This document shows positions 20,004 through 28,941 of a DNA stretch of 64,000 nt, one piece after another. The DNA comes from Pseudomonas tohonis. Lineage in GTDB: Bacteria; Pseudomonadota; Gammaproteobacteria; Pseudomonadales; Pseudomonadaceae. The stretch is taken from positions 434,001 through 498,000 of the forward strand of contig NZ_AP023189.1 of the NCBI RefSeq assembly GCF_012767755.2, written 5' to 3'. A model generated the notes under the pieces. That model had not been told where the DNA came from. It did no database searches and worked only from the letters and a program-made list of their open reading frames with translations. The first letter of the stretch is position 1, and each line of letters starts with the position of its first letter. Made by a program: the position numbers and the translations under genes.

Positions 20004-21656
20004 CTAGACCGCTGCCACCGCCACCTCCTCCCGTGCATCGGCCTCGGCCACTCCACCTTCCAGGATCAACTGCGCCGCCTTCTCGCCGATCATGATGCAC
20101 GGCGCGTTGGTGTTGCCGCTGACCAGGGTCGGCATGATCGACGCATCGGCCACGCGCAGGCCCTTCACCCCGCGCACCCGCAGTTGCGGGTCCACCACGC
20201 TCATGGCGTCCACGCCCATCTTGCAGGTGCCCACCGGGTGGAACACCGTGGCCGCGTGCTCGCGGATGTAGGCCATGAGCTGCTCGTCGCTCTGCACCTC
20301 GGCCCCGGGCAGCATCTCCCTGCCGCGCAGGCCATCGAAGGCGGCGCCGGCGAGGATGCGCCGCGCCAGGCGGATGCCCTCGATCAGCACCCGGGCGTCC
20401 TCTGGGTCGGCGAGGAAGTTGTAGTCGATCTCGATCGCCCCGCGCGCCTTCACCCGCAGCTCGCCGATGCTGCCGGGGCGCAGCACGCAGGTGTGCACCG
20501 CGTAGCCGTGGCCCCATTCGAACAGGCGGCCGCGATGGCTGCGGTAGCCCGGCACGAAGTGGAACTGCACGTCCGGCAGCGCGCCGGCCAGGGGCGTGCG
20601 GGCGAAGCCGCCGGCTTCCACGTAGTTGGTGGTCAGCCAGCCCTTGCGTTGCGCCAGGTACCTGAAGGGCGAGAGCAGCACGCTGGGCAGCGAGCCCCAG
20701 GAGAAGCCCAGGGTCAGCGGGCTCGGCGAACGCACCGTGACCAGGCCGTCGAGGTGGTCCTGCAGGTTCTTGCCGACGCCGGGCAGGTCGACCTGCACCG
20801 CGATGCCCGCCGCCTCCAGCTCCGCCCGGGGGCCGATGCCGGAGGCCAGGAGCACCTGCGGCGAGCCGATGGCGCCGGCGGCGAGTATCACCTCGCGCCC
20901 GCACTCCAGGCGCAGTTCCGCGCCGTCGCGCTCGACCCGCACGCCCTGGGCGGCGCCGTCCTCCAGCAGCAGCGACAGCACCGTGCAGCCGGTCAGCACC
21001 TCCAGGTTCGGCCGCTCGCGCACCGGCGCGACGAAGGCGCGGTAGCTGGACAGCCGTCGCGCGTCCTTCTGCGTCAGGTCGTAGATGCCGACGCCTTCGA
21101 GCTGGCCGCCGTTGAAGTCGTCGTTGCGCTTCAGGCCGATGGCCTCGGCGGCCTTGATGAACAGATGCGACAGCGGGTTGGGGTCGCGGGCGCGGTCCAC
21201 CGCGAGCTCGCCCCGGGTGCCGTGGTAGGCCGGGTCCTGGCCCAGGCGGTTGCCCTCGGATTTCCTGAACAGCGGCAGCACCTCGCGCCAGCTCCAGCCG
21301 TCGCAGCCGAGTGCGGCCCAGCGGTCGTAGTCGGAGGCGTCGCCACGGATGTAGATCATCGAGTTCATCGAGCTGGAGCCACCCAGTGCCTTGCCGCGCG
21401 GGCAGTGCAGCTGGCGGCCGTTGAGGCGCGTCTGGGGCGCGGAGAAGAAGTTCCAGCTGAAGCGCCGGCTCTTGTACAGGGTGATGGTGCCGGCCGGCGT
21501 CTGCACGCGGGGGCTGGCGTCGCTGCCGCCGGCCTCGATCAGGCAGACGCGCACGGTGGGGTCGGCGCTGAGACGGTTGGCCAGGACGCAGCCGGCCGAT
21601 CCGGCGCCGACCACCAGGTAGTCGAAGCGCCGGGGCGATGGAGTCGAAGCGGGCAT
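20004..21656 (-). CDS. GMC-family FAD oxidoreductase (choline/alcohol dehydrogenase-like)
   Basis: 550 residues. The FAD-binding Rossmann motif GAGSAGCVLANRL is at about residues 17-29, followed by GMC signature segments (GKALGGSSSMNSM and GAIGSPQVLLASGIGP) and the C-terminal catalytic histidine region FHPVGTCKMG and SGNTNAPCIMIGEKAA. These enzymes oxidise alcohols or choline to aldehydes. No TAT or Sec signal is obvious, so it is probably cytoplasmic. It is the last gene of a minus-strand set with a NitT/TauT-type importer, which suggests the importer brings in its alcohol or amine substrate. A perfect 9-bp hairpin separates it from the ATPase gene. Start preceded by AAGGAGG. Confidence 0.92.
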   Translation of the reverse strand: MPASTPSPRRFDYLVVGAGSAGCVLANRLSADPTVRVCLIEAGGSDASPRVQTPAGTITLYKSRRFSWNFFSAPQTRLNGRQLHCPRGKALGGSSSMNSMIYIRGDASDYDRWAALGCDGWSWREVLPLFRKSEGNRLGQDPAYHGTRGELAVDRARDPNPLSHLFIKAAEAIGLKRNDDFNGGQLEGVGIYDLTQKDARRLSSYRAFVAPVRERPNLEVLTGCTVLSLLLEDGAAQGVRVERDGAELRLECGREVILAAGAIGSPQVLLASGIGPRAELEAAGIAVQVDLPGVGKNLQDHLDGLVTVRSPSPLTLGFSWGSLPSVLLSPFRYLAQRKGWLTTNYVEAGGFARTPLAGALPDVQFHFVPGYRSHRGRLFEWGHGYAVHTCVLRPGSIGELRVKARGAIEIDYNFLADPEDARVLIEGIRLARRILAGAAFDGLRGREMLPGAEVQSDEQLMAYIREHAATVFHPVGTCKMGVDAMSVVDPQLRVRGVKGLRVADASIMPTLVSGNTNAPCIMIGEKAAQLILEGGVAEADAREEVAVAAV

Positions 21657-21677
21657 GGGGCCCTCCTTGCGGTGGTG

Positions 21678-21700
21678 CCGGGGCGGGCGCGCCGCCCCGG
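21678..21700 (-). other. Intercistronic hairpin between ABC ATPase and GMC genes
   Basis: CCGGGGCGG pairs with CCGCCCCGG around a 5-nt loop in the 48-bp gap. It lacks a T-tract and probably influences mRNA stability rather than ending transcription. Confidence 0.65.
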
Positions 21701-21704
21701 GCTG

Positions 21705-22541
21705 TCAGTGCATCTCTTCGAGGTCGTCGTGGAGCAGGCCGAGGATCTCGCGCTTCATCTCGATGAAGGCGCGGTCCATGACCATGTCCAGGTCGCGCGG
21801 ACGGGGGATGGGCACGTCGAGCTCGCGCTTGATGTGGCCGGGGCGGGCGCCCATGACGTAGATGCGGTCGCCCAGCAGGATGGCCTCGTCGATGTCGTGG
21901 GTAACGAACACCACGGTCTTCTTGCTGTGCTCCCACACCCGCAGCAACAGCTTCTGCATCTGCATGCGGGTCTGGCTGTCGAGGGCGCCGAAGGGCTCGT
22001 CCATCAGCAGGATCTGCGGGTCGTTGGCCAGCGCGCGGGCGATCGCCACGCGTTGCATCATGCCGCCGGAGAGCTGCTTGGGGTAATGCCCGGCGAAGCT
22101 CGCCAGGCCCACCTCGGCCAGGTAGAAGTCGACGATCTCCTGGCGTTCGCCCTTGGGCATGCCCTTGCGCTTGAGGCCGAACTCGATGTTCTCGCGCACG
22201 CTGAGCCAGGGGAACAGGGTGTAGCCCTGGAACACCATGCCGCGGTCGGCACCCGGCCCCTCGACGCGCTTGCCGCCCACGTGGATCTCCCCGGAGGTGG
22301 GCTCGGCCAGGCCGGCGGTGAGGTACAGCAGGCTCGACTTGCCGCAGCCGGAGGGCCCCACCAGCACGGCGAACTGCTGGTCCGGCACGCTCAGGGAGAC
22401 GTTCTCCAGCGCGGCGAAGGTCTGTCCGCCCGGGCTCTGGTAGCGCAGGCAGACGTTGTCCACGCGCAGGCGCTCGGCGGGGTTCGCGGGCAGCGCAGGC
22501 GCGGCCACGGATTGGTTGTGCATGGCTGCTACTGCGCCCAT
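21705..22541 (-). CDS. NitT/TauT-type ABC transporter ATP-binding protein
   Basis: 278 residues from the ATG at 22541, which overlaps the permease stop and has GAAGGTGG upstream; an internal ATG at 22523 is an alternative. Walker A is GPSGCGKSS, the signature [15 protein letters not shown], Walker [13 protein letters not shown] and the switch FVTHDIDEA. This matches the SsuB/TauB/NrtD subfamily, which serves importers of sulfonates, taurine, nitrate or similar small molecules. It works with the permease (22529-23332) and binding protein (23343-24326). Confidence 0.93.
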   Translation of the reverse strand: MGAVAAMHNQSVAAPALPANPAERLRVDNVCLRYQSPGGQTFAALENVSLSVPDQQFAVLVGPSGCGKSSLLYLTAGLAEPTSGEIHVGGKRVEGPGADRGMVFQGYTLFPWLSVRENIEFGLKRKGMPKGERQEIVDFYLAEVGLASFAGHYPKQLSGGMMQRVAIARALANDPQILLMDEPFGALDSQTRMQMQKLLLRVWEHSKKTVVFVTHDIDEAILLGDRIYVMGARPGHIKRELDVPIPRPRDLDMVMDRAFIEMKREILGLLHDDLEEMH

Positions 22542-23332
22542 GAGGCCACCTTCAGTCGGAGGAGTCGGAACAGTTGGTCGGTCACCAGCCCGAGCAGGCC
22601 GATGATGGCGATGGCGAGGAAGATCACGTCCACCTGGAAGCCGCGCATGGCCTTCAGGCTGATGTAGCCCAGGCCGCTGCTGGCGGCGACCAGCTCGGCC
22701 ACCACCAGGTAGGTCCAGGCCCAGCCCATGGTCACCCGCAGGGTGTCCAGCACGCCGGGCAGTGAGGCCGGGCCGAGCACGTGCAGCACCACGTCGCGGC
22801 GGCTCGAACCCAGGGTGTAGGAGGCGTTGATCAGGTCCCGCGAGACGCCCTTGGAAACGTCCGCGATCATCACCAGCTGCTGGAAGAACACGCCAAAGAT
22901 GATCACCGTCACCCGCTGCTCCAGGCCGATGCCGATCCACAGGATGAACAGCGGCACGAAGGAGGTCACCGGCAGGTAGCGGACGAAGTTCACCAGCGGC
23001 TCGAGGAAGGCCTGGACGATGCGGAAGCTGCCCATCAGCAGCCCCAGCGGCACCGCCACCAGGGACGACACCGCGAAGCCGATGAGCACCACCTCGACAC
23101 TCGCCAGCACGTGCTTGCCGAGGGTGCCGTCGCCGGCCAGGCGCGCGGCCGCCTCCAGCACCGCGCCCGGGGTGGGCAGGAACATCGCCGGCACCACGCC
23201 GCCGTAGGACAGCCCGGCCCAGAGGCCGAGCACCAGCAGCCAGCCGAGGCTGCCCGCACCGAGTATCAGCTTCGCCGGCAGCTCGACCTTGGGGGTCAGG
23301 CAGCGGTTCAGCCAGGAGTGTCGAGAGGCCAT
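22529..23332 (-). CDS. NitT/TauT-type ABC transporter permease
   Basis: 267 residues with about six hydrophobic segments and the EAA-like loop NASYTLGSSRRDVVLHVLGP. The opening hydrophobic segment LGWLLVLGLWAGLSYGG is typical of SsuC/TauC. It overlaps the ATPase start by 13 bp and begins 10 bp after the binding protein stop. It forms a homodimeric channel in related systems. Confidence 0.93.
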   Translation of the reverse strand: MASRHSWLNRCLTPKVELPAKLILGAGSLGWLLVLGLWAGLSYGGVVPAMFLPTPGAVLEAAARLAGDGTLGKHVLASVEVVLIGFAVSSLVAVPLGLLMGSFRIVQAFLEPLVNFVRYLPVTSFVPLFILWIGIGLEQRVTVIIFGVFFQQLVMIADVSKGVSRDLINASYTLGSSRRDVVLHVLGPASLPGVLDTLRVTMGWAWTYLVVAELVAASSGLGYISLKAMRGFQVDVIFLAIAIIGLLGLVTDQLFRLLRLKVASWAQ

Positions 23333-23342
23333 GGTCTTCCCC

Positions 23343-24326
23343 TTACTGGCTGACGAAGCGGGTGTCGACGAGGTCGTCGTAGCTGACCTCGTAGCGCTTG
23401 CCCTGCAGGGCGCTCCAGGTCTCGTTGGCCAGGCGGATCACGCCCTTGATGTCACCGGGCTTGCCGGGCACGCCGAGCAGCCCCTCGCTCATGGCCTGGT
23501 CGTAGAAGCGCACGCCCTTGGCCGCGTTGGCCAGCTCCACCGGGTCGGCCAGGTAGCCGCCGACGCCCTTGGCCATGATCTCGTGGGCCTTCTCGGGGTT
23601 GTCCCTGGTGAACTGCACGGCCTTGTACAGGCCCTTGACCAGCGCCTTCACGTCCTCGGGCTGCTTGTCGATCACATCGCAGGAGAGCGCCACCACGTCG
23701 ACGATCACGCCGGGGGTCTTGCTGCTGTCGATGAGCACCTTGCCTTCCCCCTTCTGGCGCACCAGCGACAGGTGCGGCTCCCAGGTCACGGCGGCGGGCA
23801 CGCGGCCGGCGATGAAGGCGGTGGCGGCGTCGTCGGCCGTCATGTTCTGGATATCCAGGTCGGCCATGGTCATGCCGTTGTGCTTGAGCAGGTAGGACAG
23901 CCAGAACTGCGAGACCGAGCCCTCGTTGACCGCCACCGACTGGCCCTTGAGCTCCTTCAGGCTGGTGACCCCGTTGCCCACCAGCACGCCGTCGCCGCCG
24001 TAGCTCTCGTCCAGCGCGGCGACCGCCTTGAAGCAGAAGTCCTTGGAGCGGTACTTGAGGATCTCGTCGATGGTCGAGGCCGAGCCGGAGAGCTTCCCGG
24101 AGGCCTGGGCGGCCATGTACATCGAGGCCTCCTCGATGGTGGTCAGCTCGACATCCAGGCCCTGCTCCTTGAAGTAGCCGAGATCGCGAGCCAGGTACAG
24201 CGTGCCGTAGCCGACCCAGGTGGTGTGGCCGATGGACAGGGTGCCCGCCTGCGCGCCGGCGGCGGAGAGCGCCAGCGCGGTGCAGGTGAGGGGAAGGGTG
24301 AAGCGACGAAGCAAGGACTGGATCAT
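23343..24326 (-). CDS. NitT/TauT-type periplasmic substrate-binding protein
   Basis: 327 residues with a signal peptide (cleavage near GAQAGT, about residue 27). The mature start is LSIGHTTWVGYGTLYLARDLG, read as LSIGHTTWVGYG plus TLYLARDLG, and is typical of the NMT1/SsuA-like family. Also seen are EEASMYMAAQASGKL, VSQFWLSYLL and VTWEPHLSLV. Family members bind sulfonates, taurine, pyrimidine precursors or aromatic acids. It is the first gene of the minus-strand importer and GMC oxidoreductase set, so its ligand may be an alcohol or amino-alcohol. A 445-bp repeat-rich gap lies upstream. Confidence 0.92.
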   Translation of the reverse strand: MIQSLLRRFTLPLTCTALALSAAGAQAGTLSIGHTTWVGYGTLYLARDLGYFKEQGLDVELTTIEEASMYMAAQASGKLSGSASTIDEILKYRSKDFCFKAVAALDESYGGDGVLVGNGVTSLKELKGQSVAVNEGSVSQFWLSYLLKHNGMTMADLDIQNMTADDAATAFIAGRVPAAVTWEPHLSLVRQKGEGKVLIDSSKTPGVIVDVVALSCDVIDKQPEDVKALVKGLYKAVQFTRDNPEKAHEIMAKGVGGYLADPVELANAAKGVRFYDQAMSEGLLGVPGKPGDIKGVIRLANETWSALQGKRYEVSYDDLVDTRFVSQ

Positions 24327-24550
24327 TGGAACACTCCCGCATTAGTTGTTGGAATTGCTGGGCAGTACGGGCCATTGGCCGAATTCGTTCCGCGCCCCGG
24401 GCCTGCGTGGGCTCGGGGTCCTGTTCTGCTGCGGCTCCCTCCATGGGCCGTGGGGCGGTCGGTGCGTCTTGCGGTGCCGCGCCGTGGAGCGGGACCGGGC
24501 CATCGCGGCGCCGGCCCCTTTTTGCCGCCACCGAAGTGGGTTCCCGTTAT

Positions 24551-24572
24551 GTAGGGTGGGCTTCAGCCCACC
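24551..24572. repeat. REP-like palindrome GTAGGGTGGGCTTCAGCCCACC
   Basis: GGTGGGCT and AGCCCACC form a perfect inverted repeat. The 445-bp gap 24327-24771 has no credible gene; it holds this copy, an inverted copy at 24672-24695 and a different palindrome at 24746-24771. A further copy is at 30914-30937. Confidence 0.8.
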
Positions 24573-24671
24573 TTTTCCTCCTGCACCGCGGCCTGGAGAC
24601 GGCCCCGGTTTATCTAGCCGTTGGGAAGGACGGGGCACGTGCGCGGCCCCGTCGCGGGTTGATGCATTGCT

Positions 24672-24695
24672 GGTGGGCTGAAGCCCACCCTACGG
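24672..24695. repeat. REP-like palindrome, inverted copy
   Basis: GGTGGGCTGAAGCCCACC followed by CTACGG. It is the reverse complement of the copy at 24551-24572 and matches 30914-30937 base for base. Confidence 0.8.
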
Positions 24696-24745
24696 TGCTG
24701 TGGCCCCGTCGCGGGTCAATGCATCGCTGCCCACCCTACGGTGCC

Positions 24746-24771
24746 GTCATTCCCGCGAACGCGGGAACCCA
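24746..24771 (-). repeat. Palindromic intergenic repeat, copy B, abutting a stop codon
   Basis: GTCATTCCCGCG followed by AACGCGGGAACCCA. It matches copy A at 19978-20003 except for four bases, and the shared flank CCCACTAG supplies the aminotransferase stop codon on the minus strand. It may serve as a terminator-like 3' end. Confidence 0.8.
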
Positions 24772-26169
24772 CTAGGCAGCGGGCAAAGCCCCCGCTTCGA
24801 TCTCCCGCGCCGTGCGCTCCACCGCGCGGCGGGTCTTGTCCACCAGCTCGTCCAGCTCGGCGCGGGTGGCCACCAGTGCCGGCGCCATGATCATCCGGCC
24901 CAGGGTGGAGCGGATGATCACGCCCTCCTCGAAACCGAGGGTGCGGCAGCGCCAGGCGATGTCGTTCTCGTTGTCGAAGCGCTTGCGCGTGGCCTTGTCC
25001 TGGACGAACTGCAACGCCGCCACCAGGCCGGTGCCCTGCACCTCGCCGATCAGCGGGTGGTCGGCGAAGACCTCGCGCAGGCACTGCTGCAGGTAGGGGC
25101 CGGTGTCGTTCTTCACCTGGGCGACCACGCCCTCGTCGCGCAGCGCCTTGAGGTTGGCGATGGCCACGGCGGCGGCCACCGGGTGCCCGGAGTAGGTCAG
25201 GCCGTGGGCGAACACGCCGCCCTGCTCCACCAGCACCTCGGCGATGCGCTTGCCCAGCACCAGGCCGCCCATGGGCACGTAGCCGGAGGTCAGGCCCTTG
25301 GCTATGGACAGGGTGTCGGGCTGGAAGCCGAAGTGCTGGTGGGCGAACCATTCGCCGGTGCGGCCGAAGCCGCCGATCACCTCGTCCGCGCACAGCAGCA
25401 CGTCGTACTGGCGGCAGATGCGCTGGATCTCCGGCCAGTAGGACTCCGGCGGGAAGATCATCCCGCCCGCGCCCTGGAAGGGCTCGGCGATGAAGCCGGC
25501 GACGTTCTCGGCACCCAGTTCGAGGATCTTCTCCTCCAGCTGGCGGGCGCAGCGCAGGCCGAACTCGGCCGGCGTCAGGTCGCCGCCCTGGGCGAACCAG
25601 TAGGGCTCGTCGATGTGCGCGACGTCGGGGATCAGCCCGCCCATCTCGTGCATGAACTTCATCCCGCCCAGGGCGGTGGCCGCCAGGGTGGAGCCGTGGT
25701 AGCCGTTCCAGCGGCCGATCATCACCTTCTTCTGCGGCTGGCCGAGGATCTGCCAGTAACGACGCACGGTGCGGATCAGCACCTCGTTCGCCTCGGAACC
25801 GGAGTTGGTGTAGATCGCGTGGCTGTAGTGGCCGGGCAGCAGGCTGAAGAGCAGTTCGGAGAGTTCCACCACCGCCGGGTGGGTGGTGTGGAAGAACATG
25901 TTGTAGTACGGCAGCTGCTCCAGCTGGCGGGCGGCGGCGGCGGCCAGGTCCTTGCGGCCGTAGCCCAGGTTGGTGCACCACAGGCCCGACATGCCGTCGA
26001 GGTAGCGCTTGCCGTCGTTGTCCCACAGGTACAGGCCCTCGCCCCGGGTGATCACGCGCGGGCCCTCGGCGTTCAGTGCCTTCTGGTCGAGAAAGGCATG
26101 GATGTGGTGCGCGGCATCGGCTGCCTGGTAGTCCTCGGTACTGCGCTGCGGGGTGATGGGAGCGTTCAT
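24772..26169 (-). CDS. Class III aminotransferase, SpuC paralogue
   Basis: 465 residues, class III PLP enzyme. Visible are GLWCTNLGYG, TNSGSEANEVLIR, NGYHGST, the ADEVIGGFGRTG segment and the Schiff-base lysine in SIAKGLTSGY (Lys291, the same number as in SpuC). It resembles SpuC throughout and probably deaminates a diamine, polyamine or beta-amino compound with pyruvate. It lies 16 bp after an APC permease and downstream of a polyamine-type binding protein and an aldehyde dehydrogenase, giving the chain uptake, transamination, aldehyde oxidation. The stop codon lies at the edge of repeat copy B. Confidence 0.92.
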   Translation of the reverse strand: MNAPITPQRSTEDYQAADAAHHIHAFLDQKALNAEGPRVITRGEGLYLWDNDGKRYLDGMSGLWCTNLGYGRKDLAAAAARQLEQLPYYNMFFHTTHPAVVELSELLFSLLPGHYSHAIYTNSGSEANEVLIRTVRRYWQILGQPQKKVMIGRWNGYHGSTLAATALGGMKFMHEMGGLIPDVAHIDEPYWFAQGGDLTPAEFGLRCARQLEEKILELGAENVAGFIAEPFQGAGGMIFPPESYWPEIQRICRQYDVLLCADEVIGGFGRTGEWFAHQHFGFQPDTLSIAKGLTSGYVPMGGLVLGKRIAEVLVEQGGVFAHGLTYSGHPVAAAVAIANLKALRDEGVVAQVKNDTGPYLQQCLREVFADHPLIGEVQGTGLVAALQFVQDKATRKRFDNENDIAWRCRTLGFEEGVIIRSTLGRMIMAPALVATRAELDELVDKTRRAVERTAREIEAGALPAA

Positions 26170-26185
26170 GGTCTTCTCCTGCTCG

Positions 26186-27619
26186 TCAAAGCGGTTCGGG
26201 GGAAAGGGCGGCGCGGGTCAGCGGCGCCGGCTCGGAAGGGGTCAGCGGCTCGGGCACGAACAGCGGCTTGCCCATCACCAGCCTGATCCAGGCCACGGCG
26301 ATCACCGAGATCAGGCCGAGCACCACGCCGGCGGTGCCGAAGATCTTCGCGGTCATCTCCGGGGTCGGCGAGACGTGGTAGATGGCAAAGAGCATGCCGG
26401 CGATGCCGAGCACCTGGGGCCAGGGATAGAAGGGCGAGCGGAACGGCCGCGCGATGTGCGGGTAGCGGCGGCGCAGGGCGATCACATCGATGTGCACGAT
26501 GATGTAGGCCAGCAGCCAGGCCAGCGCGGCGGCCAGCAGCAACAGGCTGATGGCGTCCGGGTCCTGGCCGAGCAGCAGGATCGGCAGGCCGGTGATGGCG
26601 GCGATGAACAGCACCGCCACCCAGGGCGTGCGGGCGCGGCGGCTGAGGCGCTTGAACTGCGGGAAGGCCTGGCCGTTCTGCGCCATGCCGTAGAGCATGC
26701 GCGGCAGCGCGGCCAGGGAGGAGTTGACCGTGCTGCAGGTGGCGGTCACCGCGGCGGCCACCAGGAACAGCTTGCCGGCCTCGCCGAACACGGTGGTGGC
26801 GAAGAGGAAATGCGGCAGCGGGTCGGCCGCCAGCTGCTCGCGGGGGATGCACAGCAGCGCGCCGAGGCAGTAGAGGACGATGATGCCGAAGATCAGCGTG
26901 AGGCCGATGATCATCGAGCGCGGGATGTTGCGTTCCGGGCGGCGCGTCTCCTCCACCAGGGGGCAGACGAACTCGGCGCCGACGAAGCCCCAGATGGCCA
27001 TGGCCGCCAGGGTCAGCGTGCCGGCTTGCAACGGGTTCCAGCCCTGGTCCAGGGGCGTCGTGGTGGCGGCCAGGTCGCTGCCGACGGCACCCAGCCCGAG
27101 GGCCAGCAGGCTTACCACCATCACCAGCGCCAGGGCGCTCTGCAGGCGGGCGAAGACGTCGATGCCCAGCAGGTTGAAGCCGGTGAACAGGGCGAGCACG
27201 CCATAGGCGACCAGCATGGGCGGCAGCGCGCCGGGGTAGACCTTGCCGATGATCAGGTCGAGCAGCAGCAACTCGGCGGAGAGGGCGAACATCGCCACCA
27301 CCATGTAGCCCGAGAAGGTGGCGAGGATGGCCGGGAAGTGGCCGATGGCGACTTCGGTGTAGCTGCTCAGGCTGCCGGCGCGGGGGATCATCAGCGAGAG
27401 TTCGGAGAACGACAGGGCATAGGTCAGCGCCAGCAGGTAGGCGATGCCCAGGGGAATGATGAAGCCCAGGCCGGCCAGGCCGGCGCCTTGCAGCATCAGC
27501 ACCATCACACCCTGGGACACCACCAGGCCGACGGCGACCGCCACCAGCGGGCCCAGTCCGAGGACGCGGCGCAGGCCGCCCGATTGCCCCGTGGCAGGGA
27601 TGGAAACACTCGCACTCAT
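26186..27619 (-). CDS. APC-superfamily amino acid/amine permease
   Basis: 477 residues with about twelve hydrophobic segments. The first reads LGLGPLVAVAVGLVVSQGVM, and the GAGLAGLGFIIP and FSELSLMIPRAGSLSSY segments are typical of the APC family (PuuP and EutP-like amine or amino-acid transporters). It catalyses proton-coupled uptake across the inner membrane. It is followed 16 bp later by a SpuC-like aminotransferase and preceded by a polyamine-type binding protein, suggesting an amine such as putrescine. The exact substrate is unknown. Confidence 0.92.
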   Translation of the reverse strand: MSASVSIPATGQSGGLRRVLGLGPLVAVAVGLVVSQGVMVLMLQGAGLAGLGFIIPLGIAYLLALTYALSFSELSLMIPRAGSLSSYTEVAIGHFPAILATFSGYMVVAMFALSAELLLLDLIIGKVYPGALPPMLVAYGVLALFTGFNLLGIDVFARLQSALALVMVVSLLALGLGAVGSDLAATTTPLDQGWNPLQAGTLTLAAMAIWGFVGAEFVCPLVEETRRPERNIPRSMIIGLTLIFGIIVLYCLGALLCIPREQLAADPLPHFLFATTVFGEAGKLFLVAAAVTATCSTVNSSLAALPRMLYGMAQNGQAFPQFKRLSRRARTPWVAVLFIAAITGLPILLLGQDPDAISLLLLAAALAWLLAYIIVHIDVIALRRRYPHIARPFRSPFYPWPQVLGIAGMLFAIYHVSPTPEMTAKIFGTAGVVLGLISVIAVAWIRLVMGKPLFVPEPLTPSEPAPLTRAALSPEPL

Positions 27620-27741
27620 GACGCTCTCCCGATCTTCTTGTTATCCGCCTGCGGCTCAGGGGCCGCCGGCTGGTGCGACGGATGCACCCGTCGTTCGGCC
27701 CCTCCCGCGCAGGGTTCGCCCGGCGCGGGCGGGGCCATGGC

Positions 27742-28794
27742 TCAGCGCGCCGCCCAGGCGTTGAAGCGTTCCTCCAGCTCCTCGCCGTGGTTGACCCAGA
27801 ACTCCGCATCCACCAGCTGCGCCTCGGCGAGGTTCGCCGGCGCGGTGGGCAGTTGTGCCTGGGTGGCCGCGGGCAGCTGCGCCAGGGCGTCCTGGCGCAC
27901 CGGCCCGTAGGGGATCTGGCTGGAGAACTGCTTCTGGGTCTCGGCCTGGCTGGCGAAGGCGATGAAGCGCTCGGCCAGCGCCTTGTTCGGGCTGCCGCGG
28001 ACGATGGCCCAGTGGTCCGGGTCGTAGAGGTTGCCGTTCCACACGATGGCGAGCGCGGAACCCTCCTTCTGCGCGGCGGCGATGCGGCCGTTGTAGGCGG
28101 CGGACATCACCACGTCGCCGGCCGCCAGCCACTGCGGCGGTTGCGCACCGGCCTCCCACCACTGGATGTGCGGCTTGATCTGGTCGAGCTTGGCGAAGGC
28201 GCGGGTGACGCCTTCCGGGGTCGCCAGCACGCTGTACAGGTTCTCGCGCTTCACCCCGTCGGCCAGCAGCGCCGCTTCCAGGGTGTACTTGGCGCCCTTG
28301 CGCAGGCCGCGCTTGCCGGGGAAGCGCTCGAGGTCCCAGAAGTCGGCCCATGAGGTGGGCGCCGCCGCCAGCTTGCCGGCGTCGTAGGCCAGCACCATGG
28401 ACCACACGTAGCTCGCCACGCCGCACTCGCTCAGGGTGCCGGGCATGAAGCTCGCGGCATTGCCGAGCAGGGCCGGGTCGATGGGCTCGAACAGGCCTTC
28501 CTCGCAACCGCGCAGCAGCTCGGGGCTCTCCACCTCCACCACGTCCCAGCTGACCTGGCCGATATCGACCATGGCCTTCACCTTCGACAGCTCGCCGTTG
28601 TATTCGCCGGCCACCACCCTGGCCGCGCCGCTCTGCTCGAACGGCCTGAAGTAGGCGGCGTCCTGGGCGGCCTTGGTGGCACCACCGAAGGAGATCACGG
28701 TGAGCTTCGCGGGCTGGGCCTGGGCGATGCCGAGGCTGCTGAGCAGGGCCAGCCCGAAGGCCGTGGACAGGGTGGGACGCAAGGATCTGGACAT
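27742..28794 (-). CDS. Orphan PotD-like periplasmic binding protein
   Basis: 350 residues with a signal peptide ending near AQAQPA (about residue 27). The mature start KLTVISFGGATKAAQDAAYF resembles the PotD-like SBP family 8 proteins of the polyamine/opine importer group. Later segments are SWDVVEVESPEL and the ligand-site stretch WEAGAQPPQWLAAGDVVMS. It has no adjacent ABC permease or ATPase, which is unusual. It could hand ligand to another importer in the genome, or the ABC part was replaced by the APC permease just downstream. It lies in the set aldehyde dehydrogenase, binding protein, permease, aminotransferase. Confidence 0.88.
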   Translation of the reverse strand: MSRSLRPTLSTAFGLALLSSLGIAQAQPAKLTVISFGGATKAAQDAAYFRPFEQSGAARVVAGEYNGELSKVKAMVDIGQVSWDVVEVESPELLRGCEEGLFEPIDPALLGNAASFMPGTLSECGVASYVWSMVLAYDAGKLAAAPTSWADFWDLERFPGKRGLRKGAKYTLEAALLADGVKRENLYSVLATPEGVTRAFAKLDQIKPHIQWWEAGAQPPQWLAAGDVVMSAAYNGRIAAAQKEGSALAIVWNGNLYDPDHWAIVRGSPNKALAERFIAFASQAETQKQFSSQIPYGPVRQDALAQLPAATQAQLPTAPANLAEAQLVDAEFWVNHGEELEERFNAWAAR

Positions 28795-28941
28795 GAGAAC
28801 TCCCTCACTACTTTTTCAGTCGTGTTCAGTTGTCGAGGCAGTTGTGGCCCTGGGGCCGGGGCTCCGCGCGTGCACGGGCGCGGATGGTTTTCTTGTCATG
28901 GCGGCCGCGCGGCGAGGCGCGGCCGGGTCGTCGTCGCGACC

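Noticed and set aside
19926..22667. 913-residue open frame on the plus strand
   Set aside because: It is the antisense shadow of the GMC oxidoreductase and ABC ATPase genes, with His/Ala/Gly-rich low-complexity translation and no family motifs. Such long antisense frames are common at this GC content.
24327..24771. Plus-strand frames of about 110-150 residues in the repeat region
   Set aside because: They translate the palindromic repeats and have no start signals or family resemblance.
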